From the NCBI GenBank assembly GCA_904066235.2, contig CAJFCV020000002.1, forward strand, positions 62,001-126,000: 64,000 bases of DNA. Reading direction: 5' to 3'. Positions 45,376-56,610 of the stretch are shown here, one piece after another. The notes beneath the pieces were generated by a model. The model ran no database searches. It was not told where the DNA came from and saw nothing but the letters and a program-made list of their open reading frames with translations. The position numbers were made by a program, and so were the translations under genes. Each line of letters begins with the position of its first letter. The stretch's first letter is position 1. The stretch comes from Bursaphelenchus xylophilus. Lineage: Eukaryota; Nematoda; Chromadorea; Rhabditida; Aphelenchoididae.

Positions 45376-45717
45376 TCCTTATGCAACATATTTTGAGTTT
45401 ATAAACAATTTAGATGCCATCGGTTCTATTTGCGTCTGCGTTTTACAATTTGGTTAAAAATACAGTCGGTTTTCTGTGTAACGGATCGCAAGAGACGCAG
45501 AAATTTATTCGCCACGTTATAGACAGATTTTATTGTACAGGAGTTTGCTGTGTAAAGGCTCCGCTAAATACGTCGCTTGATAAGTGATCCATACTTTATT
45601 GCCATTGTAGTCAAAACTAGTAAGAAGACAACAACGTGACAAAAGAACACCTTTCGACGTTCGTTTACATCATCGTTTTCCATCGTTCTCCACTCCCATT
45701 TTCGCTGCACTAATTAT

Positions 45718-46070
45718 GCCCGAGGAGAGAGACAAGTACCGGAAAACACTTGTTCATAATCTATGTGCTAGTTGTTCAAGGCCACTCAAACCATTAAACA
45801 TGTTCCGGCAGCCTCATCGCCGATTCTGGCCCCCGAGGATTCTGCCCATTGTGCCAATTATGCGCTCAGAACCTTTGCTTTTGTTTTCGCACTTCTGTCG
45901 ATTCCTTTTACAAACTGAAACTTTTGAAAGCGTTGAGGATTCTGAAAGGGAAGAGAGTTGGGTTCCATTTTTGGGGATGGTGCGAAAAAGGGTTCCGATT
46001 TATGAAAAGAGTTGAGAGAGTGATGAGAGAAGAAGGGAGGATTTTATGTGAACTTTTGAGGTTATTGTGA
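45718..46070 (+). pseudogene. Hypothetical cysteine-rich ORF with an apparent 1-base frameshift
   Basis: The first frame starts MPEERDKYRKTLVHN and contains LCASCSRPLKPLNMFRQ. At the run of five C at about 45829-45833 the frame passes into low-likelihood sequence. The neighbouring frame reads GFCPLCQLCAQNLCFCF, then a basic helical tail, and stops at 46070, followed by an AATAAA at about 46080. Together they would look like a single small protein with CxxC motifs. Either the gene is broken or the C run is miscalled. No family recognised. Confidence 0.45.
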
Positions 46071-46174
46071 AGAATATGAATAAATAACGGTCTTGCAAGA
46101 TTGCTGTAGAAATGACGTGAGTTCTGGATTTTCCAAAATTACGTTTCTCCAATTAGCAAACGAATTTTTAACAC

Positions 46175-46552
46175 ATGCATTCCATCCTTACATGGTCGCA
46201 AATGGCGTATTTAGAAACCCGGAACTTTAAATTTGTGGACAAAAAATCTGCTGTGGTTGTCGTGGACGAGACATCAGTCTGTTGGGAAAGTAATGTGCGC
46301 TTCTGGTGCCTTGGAATCACCCTTTATTGCTTTGTGACAATTGTGGATTCGGTGCGCGACCCAGTCCACATTATTGTCCCTACAGTCTATGATAATTGTT
46401 ATGGCAAAAGGTTTTTGAGGATCCAAAACTCGTCCAACTATAAGGCTGAAATGTCAGACGACAGGGGCTTTGAATTTCGCCTTACAAATCGACTTGCTGC
46501 ACGCAATAAGATGAATATTGACTTTACCGATGAGCATACGACGAGAGTATAG
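46175..46552 (+). CDS. Hypothetical ORF, family not recognised
   Basis: A single open frame of 125 codons starting MHSILTWSQMAYLETRNFK, with segments SAVVVVDETSVCW, VRFWCLGITLYCFVTIVDS and FRLTNRLAARNKMN. It has no signal peptide; one moderately hydrophobic stretch lies in the middle. It could be an exon fragment of a larger or decayed gene. It lies between the frameshifted ORF and the chloride-channel gene, on the same strand. Confidence 0.35.
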   Translation: MHSILTWSQMAYLETRNFKFVDKKSAVVVVDETSVCWESNVRFWCLGITLYCFVTIVDSVRDPVHIIVPTVYDNCYGKRFLRIQNSSNYKAEMSDDRGFEFRLTNRLAARNKMNIDFTDEHTTRV

Positions 46553-46559
46553 GAGCTTG

Positions 46560-47222
46560 GAAGAGATTTAGAATTGGATTTTCTAAAGCCTGCAAAAATG
46601 GGGTTTGTTATTCTTGATTTGAAAAATTTCAAGTTAAATCTTAAATTAGGTGTACAATATTTGAGAGATCGAATTTTCCCGTATAAAACTTGAAAAGTCA
46701 AGTCAGGAACGTTTTCACGAGCCCGAGACTATCCAATATCTCCGCATAAAACCGTGATAGCTAAACTTTTCCAGCAATTGATGCGTCAAGATATGAGCAA
46801 AGTCAACAAATTACAGTTTTATCATCATTTCCGATTTGAAAGCCCCTTTCATTATATGAAATTGAAGTCTTCCGCAGAAATTGCAAAGCCTCTCAGAAGT
46901 TCATACTGTTTTTGTTCTCCCTTGTTGCTCTTTGTCCATGATTCACTTCAAAATGATGCCATAGTACACCGACCTCGACAACAAAACCTTCAGAAGGTAT
47001 TTATTCGCTTCTCAATCTTTGACATCCACTCATCGTGCTGTTATTCCTGTTTACTCCCTATTTATTTATTTGTTCTCCTTGCATCGAGAACCGCCTTAGG
47101 GCACGCGGACTAAACTTTTTATTTGAAACCCAGACTTGGTCACATTTTTATGGCCAAGAAATTTTTGAAAAAAATGAATTTATGACCATAAATTTTCTAA
47201 GAATCTATTATATTACCACACA
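46560..47222. other. Non-coding region upstream of the chloride-channel gene
   Basis: AT-rich. One frame at 46754-47113 is open but has no recognisable content and lacks convincing splice signals. It probably contains the channel gene's promoter or upstream leader. Confidence 0.4.
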
Positions 47223-50200
47223 ATGGCCGCATTTTGTAGATTTATGTATAATTACACTTCGGTCCTCCTACTCCTAACTCTATATAAATCGCCACTGTAT
47301 ACGGCGCGAAGGCAGTTGGCGCAGGGCAATTTCTCGAGGAGTCTGGGAGTGGAGAAGCTGGTAGATGAACAGAGAATTATCGAGAAATTATTGGCTTACG
47401 ACAATGGAAATGGATACGATTGGAGGCTGCGGCCGAAGGGAAGCCTTACTCCTGGGGCCGACGCACCTGTCGACATTGTCGTCAACATGTATTTAAGGTA
47501 AGAAAAACTGAATTTTTTGGGAGGAAGATTGGAATTTTGGAAAAAAAGTTTTTTTTTGAGAATGCCGGGGATAACGTCAGAATTTGGAGTTAACTCCTAT
47601 TTTAAGCCTTTCTTACACAGTTAACACTTGTGCTCATACATTTTATTTCAGAAGCATATCCAAAGTAGACGATGTAAATATGGAATTTGCCCTTCATTTT
47701 ACGTTTCGAGAGGAGTGGGTCGATGAACGATTACTCTTCTTCAGCCCCCATCACAAACATATTGTGTTATCTGGAGATCAGCATCAACGGAGGAATACTA
47801 AAGGTGAGGTCCTATAAAGTTCCTCCCTATTTTAAAACCATTTTTAAAACAACTGTTTCAAGGCTTAAAGTGGGATTTTAAATTGAAAAATGAACAATTA
47901 ACCAGTCCAAAACTTGGGATGATGATGTTTTTTTGACTCAAGTTTTGTTATACCCGATGGCTTAATAAGACGTCCGACATTTAGTTTGGACTCCCGACAC
48001 ATTTTTTCAAAATGAAAAGAATGGCAAGAAGCACACGGTGGATTTACCAAATGTGATGATTAGGATACATAACGCTACTGCCAAAGTGTTATATTCATGT
48101 CGGTAAGTGCCTTGTCACAGACTTAAAAATGATCGTCTAGGTCTAGCAGTTGAAGTGCTCCAAGAGCGACGCGTCGCGACGCTCAATCCTAGATGAAATT
48201 TTACGCAAATTTGGGCAACGTTTTTTAGGATATACCTCACAAAAAATCCTTTTTCGCATAAATTGGTAGAGGTATAGACAAAAAATGTCTTCCTCTCTGG
48301 TCGCTCTCCGCGCTTAGCGTACTCTCACGGCCATAAAGATCGTTGAATATCTTGGTTGCGCTTGCAAAAAGAGAGCTAAAATTTTTGGGAATTGAAATGT
48401 GGCCAATGGGACCTCCCTCGCATATAAGATTCTATTTTTATGTGTTCAGGATGACTCTAACCCTCTCTTGCCCAATGAAACTGGCCGCCTATCCGCTGGA
48501 CGTGCAGACTTGTTTCATTGACTACGCCTCTTACGCCTACACAGCACAAGAGATCATGTATCGATGGAAATTGGACGATCCGATTCAAATAAAGCATGGT
48601 CTTCATCAATCGCTTCCTTCTTTTACCCTCAGCGAGGTTAGGGTGGGAAATTGCACCTCAGTCACTACTACTGGTAATCGACATTTGGTTGTATTGATTC
48701 GACGAAATTTTCTATTTTTGATGACTTTATAATGCTCTTCTTTCAGGTACCTACAGTTGCCTCCGGACAATTTTGAAACTGAAACGAGAATTCAGTTACT
48801 ACCTTCTACAGCTTTACATACCCTCGTTTATGCTGGTCTTGGTCAGCACAATATCATTTTGGTTGAATGAGGAGTCGGTGGCGGCGAGGATAACGCTGGG
48901 TGTTACTGTGCTGCTCACGGTCACTACAATGGTATGGTTTAGGAAAAAATAACTGAGGAACAAGAATTGCAGGCATCGGGAGTGAACGCAAATCTTCCGC
49001 CAGTCAGTTACACCAAGGTAAGGGTATATTCCCATGTGGCGATCCTGATATAAAATGCGCTGAGATATGTAGCGGGAAATGAGGCAAAGGCTAGACATAC
49101 ATATTTTTACAGTTTCGGATGCCCAAATTTACGGTAATCTCTTAGAAAATTTCGGAACTGATGCGCCACTCGGACGAACTATGGGCCGAAATCTTCAAAA
49201 ATTGAGCTTTGACCTACATAGTAGCTTGCCGTGACAAATAAAGGCGATTTAGCGAAAACTGCATTACCGCAAGGAAAAAGAAATTATGTTCTGGGCACTA
49301 TGTAAAATTTAACGGAACATGAACGTCAAACCTTGGACTGTTTATTTTATCTTTCATTCTTTGCGATTTTTATGAATCTGCACGGAAAATTTAGTATGAT
49401 AAATGTCATCAAAAATTAGATGTTTCTTCAGAGTGTCGACATCTGGATTGGCGTTTGTACGGGTTTCATCTTTGGTGCCCTTCTGGAATTTGCACTTGTC
49501 AATTGGGCGCTTCACAAGGACATCAAGTACAAGAATCGGCTGAGGAAACAGGCCACTTCCTTGTTGGACATGTAAGTGTTCTTCTAGCTTAAAATATCAA
49601 AGACGTTTCTCAAAAAATTGCTCATCGCTTTCGATGGCCTGAGAAAATTATCAAATTTTCCTAAAATTTTAGGCATACTCGCCACATGGTGCGTCCAGAT
49701 ACCAACAGTGATAATCCGCAGGAAGCTGACACCGCGAGGAGTTTTATCGGAATGTTCCAATGGTATCAGCTGATGAAGAGGATCCGCCACAAGGAGAAAA
49801 GCCAGAAGATTGACATTGTAGCAAGGGTTGCGTTTCCAGTCGCATTTTTGCTTTTCAATTTGATCGTAAGTTCACAGAGTCAGCAAAAAGTTCCCGTAAA
49901 ACTTACAACAAACAAGCAGGAGAAATTGTTTTACAAGGAAAGTACTTTTATGGGGGCTCCTACTTTTTGACGGGACATACCTCAAAAAATCAGAAAAAAT
50001 GTGCTGATTAAGGATATATAAATCTTAGCTGCCCATTTTGGGCTTTTAGGGGTGAAAATGCCCAAAAACTGGCTCAATTTCCCTACAAAAGGCGCATGCA
50101 TTCGAAACGATAAAAAGCACAGTCGGTCTCTTCCTTCGGAAGAGAGCGGTGTGGCCGAGTGGTTAGTGCCGTAGTCTGGGAATCAAGAGGGGGAACGCCG

Positions 50201-50953
50201 CACGGGTTCGACTTCCCTTTTGGGCCGAATCAACTTTTTTTGAAGTGAAGGTTGGAAAAATAAATTTTTGTGCCAAGACTGATTTATTACGTATTAGAAT
50301 CTCAATAAACATCATTTTAAGCCAAAATAAAATTTGTAAACCCGTGCAAAATTAAGCGAAAAGGGGTTCATATAGGACTTTAAGTCAACTTTCAATTGAG
50401 TTTTCACCCCTAAAAACCTAAAATGGGCATCACCATTTGCGGTTACGACAAAGATTTTTTGATCGAAATTTCGTAAAAATTCAAAAAATTCTTTGCTCCT
50501 GGATGGAAGAGGGAGTTGGCTTCCTCAGGTGATGGACAACATTTATACAAAAAGTCAATCAACTTTCCTAGCGAAATTCGCAAAGTTTCGGCCAAAAACA
50601 GCTTTTCCTCTGGCTGCTCTGCAGACTGTACATTCAGTCCGGAAGACACAGCAAACTTAAAAAAAACTGAAGAAAAAAATCTTAGCGCTTCCTTGTTAGC
50701 TTGCCATTACAAAAGACGCTCACAATCAGCCTCATTGCAATCTACGTATTAAAATCCAAGGACCTTTGGATTACCCCATTCTGATAACATATTCCCAAGA
50801 ATGGGACTTTTTCAGTTCCTCCGAGCTTATCACCCTTTCTTTTTTCATTCCAAACATCTTATCCTCCCCCTTTTTCAGTACTGGGCGTATTATCTGACGC
50901 CGTATCTGGCGGTCCGTTCGACGACTCGTGTTTCTTCCGCCAAGGATTTATGA
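47223..50953 (+). CDS. Glutamate-gated chloride channel subunit (Cys-loop receptor) with altered PAR motif
   Basis: Exons: 47223-47497, 47652-47803, 47985-48102, 48450-48673, 48747-48931, 48973-49017, 49432-49571, 49673-49865 and 50879-50953; 468 aa. Signal segment first. The ligand-binding domain has [35 protein letters not shown]-type [11 protein letters not shown], the Cys loop ([15 protein letters not shown]) and the second GluCl disulphide ([12 protein letters not shown]). M1 is [16 protein letters not shown]. The pre-M2 motif of anion channels, Pro-Ala-Arg, reads Ala-Ala-Arg ([18 protein letters not shown]). M3 is [19 protein letters not shown], keeping the Gly tied to ivermectin binding. 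M4 starts [15 protein letters not shown]; the last exon supplies [10 protein letters not shown]. One exon is only 45 nt. The last intron carries a tRNA-like gene. Confidence 0.93.
48147..48400. repeat. Degenerate family A-related repeat in the channel gene
   Basis: AGTGCTCCAAGAGCGACGC, the CGACGCTCAATCC block, TCTCTGGTCGCTCTCCGCGC and GAGAGCTAAAATTTTTGGGA resemble the family A left end and interior with many changes. It sits in the intron before 48450. Confidence 0.5.
50033..50434. mobile_element. Inverted-repeat element enclosing a tRNA-like sequence
   Basis: GCCCATTTTGGGCTTTTAGG then GGTGAAAA at 50033-50060 is inverted at about 50400-50434 (TTTTCACCCCTAAAAACCTA then AAATGGGC), with one or two mismatches. 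Between the arms lies the A-box/B-box sequence at 50145-50240. It lies in the last intron of the chloride-channel gene. Confidence 0.6.
50145..50240 (+). tRNA. tRNA-like sequence, probably a class II (Ser/Leu-type) tRNA pseudogene
   Basis: GTGGCCGAGTGGTTAGTGC is a good A box and GGTTCGACTTCC a B box with one extra base. The spacing and GGGGGAACGCC stretch fit a long variable arm. A TTTTTTT terminator follows at about 50235. The anticodon stem and acceptor stem do not pair well, so I favour a decayed copy or tRNA-derived repeat over a working tRNA. Confidence 0.5.
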
Positions 50954-53900
50954 GCGAACAATAAACAGGCGCTAATCCACGCGGCTACGTCGCTTTGGAG
51001 GCGTTCTCTGGACGTGCGCCTTTATTGTTTTGAATTGAATTCGAATGCCCCTGGCCTACCTGGCGACTCGGCGGGCCACGTGATATTTGGAAGGGGAAAG
51101 TCCTCCGGTCCTATCCTCGTCATGACCGTATCGTGATGTAGATTTGTTTGTAAACATCGACTGGAGTATAAGAGTGGGGCGGAACGTCGAAATCTTTCTT
51201 GATTTGGATGTTTCTTACAGTGAGGTTGGCTCTACGGCTTTTAATGGTAATTTACAAAAAATTAGCCTCGAAATTTCTTTACGCTGAAATTGTGATTTTT
51301 TGATTGTAAATTAACTTTTCATTTATTTATTTGTTCCTCAAGATACCTCAAATAAAACTATTGTAAAACACGTTTTTTTCTGTTGAATAAAAATGTATTT
51401 TAATCACGTTTTCAAAGATCCCAGGAAGTCTTCCATTCTGACAACTAATTCCACTGTAAATGATTTTTAATGTGCAATATTTTTAGCTACGAAGCTTTTT
51501 CGTGCTCTAAAATACGGAAATTACTATTATTAGTTATACTCTCATGAATTTTGCTGACTTTCATCACCAAAATTTGAGCGTATCTCCTTTTCATGCTAAC
51601 ATTTCTTGCTTTTGGTCCGTTTGTGAACCTGCATTCCTCCAGGTAAAACCACCACCGTATTCTGTTCCCGTCCGATGACACATCCCTCCTCTGTACTTTC
51701 CCAGGACGTCCATTTGAATCACTGTGCTCCTCGCGTCGAACCTCGTTTAAAACCTTTGGCCTTCAGGGCGTTTGGAGTCCCTCTTCTCCTCTTAAAAAAA
51801 ATCAACAAAGACGTCTGGAGGGAAGGGGATGCCGACGGGAGAGTAAGTCGAAATATCTGGTGAGAAAATGGAGGAGAGGAACGCTCGTCAAGACCGTGCC
51901 CTCGGTCCCTTTCCTCCTTGTCCCCGCTCCCCCTTGTCCCCCATTTTTACCCCTCCGTTCCCCGCCTCGCATTCCCGTCTTTGGGAGCCCCGCAAACGCC
52001 GGCTTCGGTAAGGCCCGAAGGGGTTACGTCGCGAAATCGGGGGCCATGGAAGCGGGCGCCGGCCTCGTCTTGACGGCCTCTCGGGCCGCCACTTCTCCCT
52101 CCATCTTCGCCAACTACATACAACGACTGAATATTGATTTTGTTTTGGTTGGCCCCTCTCTTCTTCCTCTTCTTCTCCTTCTCCATCCCACATTCTCCGG
52201 GGCCAAAAGAGAGCGTTTTTTTGTTTACTCGGCCGACCAATTTTTCTCCATTTTTTGCACCGCTCAACGGCGGCCGAATATTTTTTCGGTGGGGCCAAGG
52301 AAAGACTTACTTTTTGCGAAACTCACAATTTTCTGCGTAAAAGATTTGAATTGGTTTGGCACTAGCGTCGACGACCTCATGGCTGTCTTCAGGGCGTTTT
52401 GCTCAGAGTTGTCGGGACCAACGGGCTCAGAACTTCGGGATTTCCGCTAATTTCCGGGTCCAGGAGGTGTTTATGCCTTGGGCGTTTTTCGAAAAAATTT
52501 GTGGAATCATTAGGAACTCTTTTCTCTAATTCTTTCTCTGAACTATCCATTATGAAAACTTTTTCCCACAAATTCAAGTTCATCGTATAAAATGTCGCCA
52601 AATAGCCATCTGAATAAAAAACTCTCTATAAATTCCGTCCGCTACTCCATTCGACCCCCATCGACGTCATCCCTTCCAGTTCACCTCAAGTTTCAGGCGT
52701 GCAAATTAAAACTTTTTCGACTGCCAATTTGAGGCGCTGTGTGGTTTTTGTCACAAGTGTCTGTAGACGTTAGTGTCAAGTGTAAAAATAGATGATGTCA
52801 GTTTTGGGAGAAAGACGGCTGGGGCCGGATGAAGCAAGGGTGGTTCGGGGCGAGAAAGGGTGAGGGTTAAGAGAGTAGGGAGATTTTTAAAAGTCGGGAT
52901 CTTTTTGAATTATCGGTTTTACCGAGGCTTTTCTTGGGACAAAAGGTCAAGGGCTCAGCACATGCCCATTAGGTCCTTTTTCTTGTGAAACGACCATTTT
53001 TTCAAATTTTTTGATAGTTGTTTTTCTTGTTTATTCATGATTGTTCATATATTTTTTATCCCATAATTTCTAAACATCTAATGCGTACGTAAGGTCCCAC
53101 AAGGCCCATAAAAAGTCATCTTGAGGTCAAAGGGTATCTTATGCGACCTTTTTGGCTATTCCACCCAAAAGTCATCTGCAACATAACCAGTGTTTTTTAA
53201 AAAGTTACCCTTCTCCGACTAAATTGCATGGATCACTATGTATGTATAGGCTCCAAACCCGTTTGAACTACATTCTCCAACATCTATATTACACCTTGAC
53301 TCATCACCATCTTCGGATAATTTAAGAATTGACCTTTTCAATTAACTTTTCCAATGGCCTTTATGATAAATCTGCATCTAATTACCTTGCAGAACAAATT
53401 CGAAAAAAGTATTTTTAAACCCAAAATCCTATTAGTCAATTTGTCTCAAGTCTTGTCTAGGAGTTTCAAATTTGATAAGGATATTTTTGACCCCGGAGGA
53501 AATGAGAGGTGGTTGTTAAGAGCTTCTGAGAGGCAAAAAAGTTCGGAAAACAGCGAAATTTAGGAATTTTGCACTTTTGCTAAATTAGGTTTAATGGGAG
53601 TTTGCAAAGAAAAAGATTGGATTACAAATTGTTAATAAAATATTTTAAAAGCATTTATTGTTTCTTGCTTTGGGGCGACCCGTGAAATGGGTGTTAATTC
53701 TGCTCAATAAAATATTTTCTGTGGCTTCAAGACTGGGAAAATTCGGAAGCTTTACGCGTTTTGCAGAAGCGATTTTTTTGAAAGAGTACGTAAAGTGGGG
53801 GGAGGGTTGGCCAGAAAACGTTTTTGTTTTAACATTTCTTATTGTGTACGGCAAAATGCTTGTTGTGGAGAATGATGATACAGTCCTGCTGATTTTTTAA

Positions 53901-56610
53901 AATTTTTTAAGCTGCAAATCCAGAAAGAATTTTCTAACTTTAGGCAATTATCGACTTAAAAATCACGCAATCTTCTCTAGAAGGCAAGTTAAGGCTTTCG
54001 AATGTGTCTTGGAAAATGCTATGACAAAGCCTAAAGTTTTATTAAGGCTTCCGTAAAAAAATCTTCCATCGCCAATAGACTATTTTATAACATTACGTGT
54101 GTCTCGGTTAGAAAAAGTTCTTTTATATTTTCCAGTTTATTTATCCATTCAACAATCCCTGTCCACCTCACTCCTCCGTTCCCCGATTCCTGACACTTAC
54201 ATTCCGAAAACTTTGAATTTTCAAACAATAAGCCTTGTGACTTGATGTCCGCTCTAACCTTGTTTCGATTTTGCAACGAACGGTAAACGGAATTTCTATA
54301 ATCTATGTGTTTTTAAGTTCTTGGCCCACGAATTTCACCCTACTTCCTGTGTGCGACGTAGTCCCGTGTTAATGTCGGAATTAATTTAAAAAAGTTGGCC
54401 GAACGGGAACTTCGATGTTTGGCCGAGATTTTAGTTGTTTTTTTGAAAAGTCGTAATATTATAAGACTTTCGAGATTCCTACTCGCTTTCTTTTTGCTTT
54501 AAACCGTATTTTACTTGTTTTTCGCCTTTTCTCCTTCACAGTCTGCTTTTCAATCTTGCTTTCGCTTGAAGACAACGAGGACATTCAATGGCCAATTAGA
54601 GGCGATTTTATTCGCGGAGAAAAATTTTTTCTTACTATTTTTCTTCCTCAAACTCTTAGTTGAAATCGTTTTGCGAGTTTTATCTACATACACCCCAATT
54701 TCATTGCGTACGTTACCCAATCATTTTTCAAAAATCTTGGACCCGTCCGTAAAGTACGACCAAACTCCCTATTATGATTTTGGGCTCGCCCTGGCAAGTT
54801 GCCCTGGCCCCAAGAAGTTCCTTGTCCCCTTCGTTTCCCTCCATTCTCGGCATCCCGAATCCGGCGGACCAAACTCGGCTTTTTACCGCATAAAACGCGG
54901 GGCCGTTGGGCCGAGATTACCCAAAACAAGCGCCTCTGTCGGCTGCCAACCGACCCCGCAAAAGTCCACGGGAAAACCCTAAACCGCAGTGCGTGCGAAA
55001 AGAGCGCCCCAGGGCAGAGATGCGGCGAGCATGGGCGGAAAGAGGGTGAAGGGAAAAATCCGCTGGACGTCAAAAAAAGTCCCAAAAATTCCGAGGCCCG
55101 AAAAAGCCGAAGCGAGCAATGGAGGGACGGAGAGAACGGCGGCGGCCGCCGGCGGAAAAAGCGGCCGCGAGAGATGCCGCGGCCGAATGAGGGGCCCCAC
55201 GTTTTCGGCCGGCCCCGCACAGTCCCCGAGACCCTCGTTTCCCCATATATTCTCCATTTTTTCTAAATTTATATTTTTTCGTCGAGTCTTCTTTTCTTCT
55301 CCTTTATATCACTCATTTTTCGGCCATCCATACGCACGCTTTTTCCCCCACCCAGCACTTTCGCCCCGTTGCCCGCAGGGCCCGTAATTCGTTCTGCGTG
55401 TTTTGGGGCGAGCATCGAATGGCCATCGGGGATGATCTTTTTCCGTCCGCCCCGACCCATCACTTTTCCCATATTCATGACGTCTTCGGGAGCGGGTTCC
55501 TCGAGATCCCTAAGGTTCGTGACTTATGACTTCCCGGCCACGAATGCCGCAAATTTCATAAGCGCAAGCCCGCTGAACTTAATGTTCTGTGTCCACGTCT
55601 GGGGCCGTTTAAAAGCGCGGAAGTCTTGTCTCGGATAACACGATTATATTCGAGCTTTGATATTGACGTTGATTTCGGGTTATTTTTAGATTTTAGTCCG
55701 CATTTCAACGATTTTTTATGGTTGTAGAGACTAAATACAAGTGAATCTAAGGCCCTCCAAATCTCGAAAATTTAGCAAAAATCTTTGGTTCAGTTTTGCA
55801 TATTGAGTTGTAAAAGAGCTACTTAGAATCGCATTTTGTATTCTGGTTAATTATATTCTACAATGCCTGCAGAAGCCTTTATCTACAAAAATGGTGGTGA
55901 AAGAATAGTAAAAAACTACAAATCGAGCTGCATTCTACTAAACTCCACTTCTAAAAGTTCATTTTTCCGAATATTTTGTAACCCGCCGTATAAGGCCTCT
56001 TACGTGACTGACAGCTTAACCCGCCAGTCTTAAATTTATGACACTTCCAACGACAAATTTCCAAATTTTGGCCGCTCCATCAATTAAAGCTCCCCGCATT
56101 GGGACATAAGTTAATCGGGGACGTTTGGGGGAGCGGTCTTTTATTGTTTTGTCCGCTAATCGCCGGGATTTATACTCGATGCCGGAATGAAAATTAATGT
56201 CCGTCGCCTTCCCTCCCTCCGTTTTCCGTGCCGCTTCTCTTGTTAATGTTCGAAACTCAAAATTTGGTCGCTTTTTTCAGCTACGAGTGGAAATTGTTGC
56301 GCCGAGTGTGAAAGTGGTTCCATAAGAGTCTTCTTGGTACTTTACGCGCCAAAGAAATGCTCTTCGAAAAAGGCATTCGACTTGGTAAGTGGGCCTCTTC
56401 CCACGAACATATGATTCCAATTTCACGGGGTTCGAAAAGACGCTTCAGGAGGGGTCTGGATAGGTTTTTTCGGTAGCTAGGGAAAAGTTTTGGGCAATAT
56501 TGAGGTCAAAAAGATAACACCTTTAAAAAAGGCTTGGAAACTGTGATAACGGAAATCTGACTCCACCTTTTGTAATTATCACAAAGTTTAACACATCAAC
56601 AACTTACAGA
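50954..56610. other. Gene-poor 5.6-kb interval upstream of EGL-10
   Basis: No coding exon could be supported. Most is AT-rich with weak, unconnected frames. Two blocks (about 51880-52120 and 54800-55250) are GC-rich and CpG-rich. A short leader exon ending CTTG|gtaagt at 56384 may be the 5' UTR exon of EGL-10, since its frame does not continue into the next exon. Long-range regulatory sequence for EGL-10 is the likeliest content. Confidence 0.45.

Noticed and set aside
51860..52450. 196-codon plus-strand frame
   Set aside because: GC-rich, low-complexity Pro/Leu content, no acceptor or recognisable domain, with equally long frames on the other strand.
54684..55387. Long overlapping open frames on both strands (up to 178 codons)
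   Set aside because: They fall in a GC-rich block where stop codons are rare. Pro/Arg/Gly-rich products with no splice context or domain.
55549..55564. CCCGCTGAACTTAA, identical to a stretch at the start of 28S rRNA
   Set aside because: Only about 14 bases match; flanking bases do not resemble 5.8S, ITS or 28S. Chance match.
56357..56384. Short frame MLFEKGIRL as the true EGL-10 start
   Set aside because: Splicing its donor to the acceptor at 56609 puts the following exon out of frame. A 5' UTR exon fits better.
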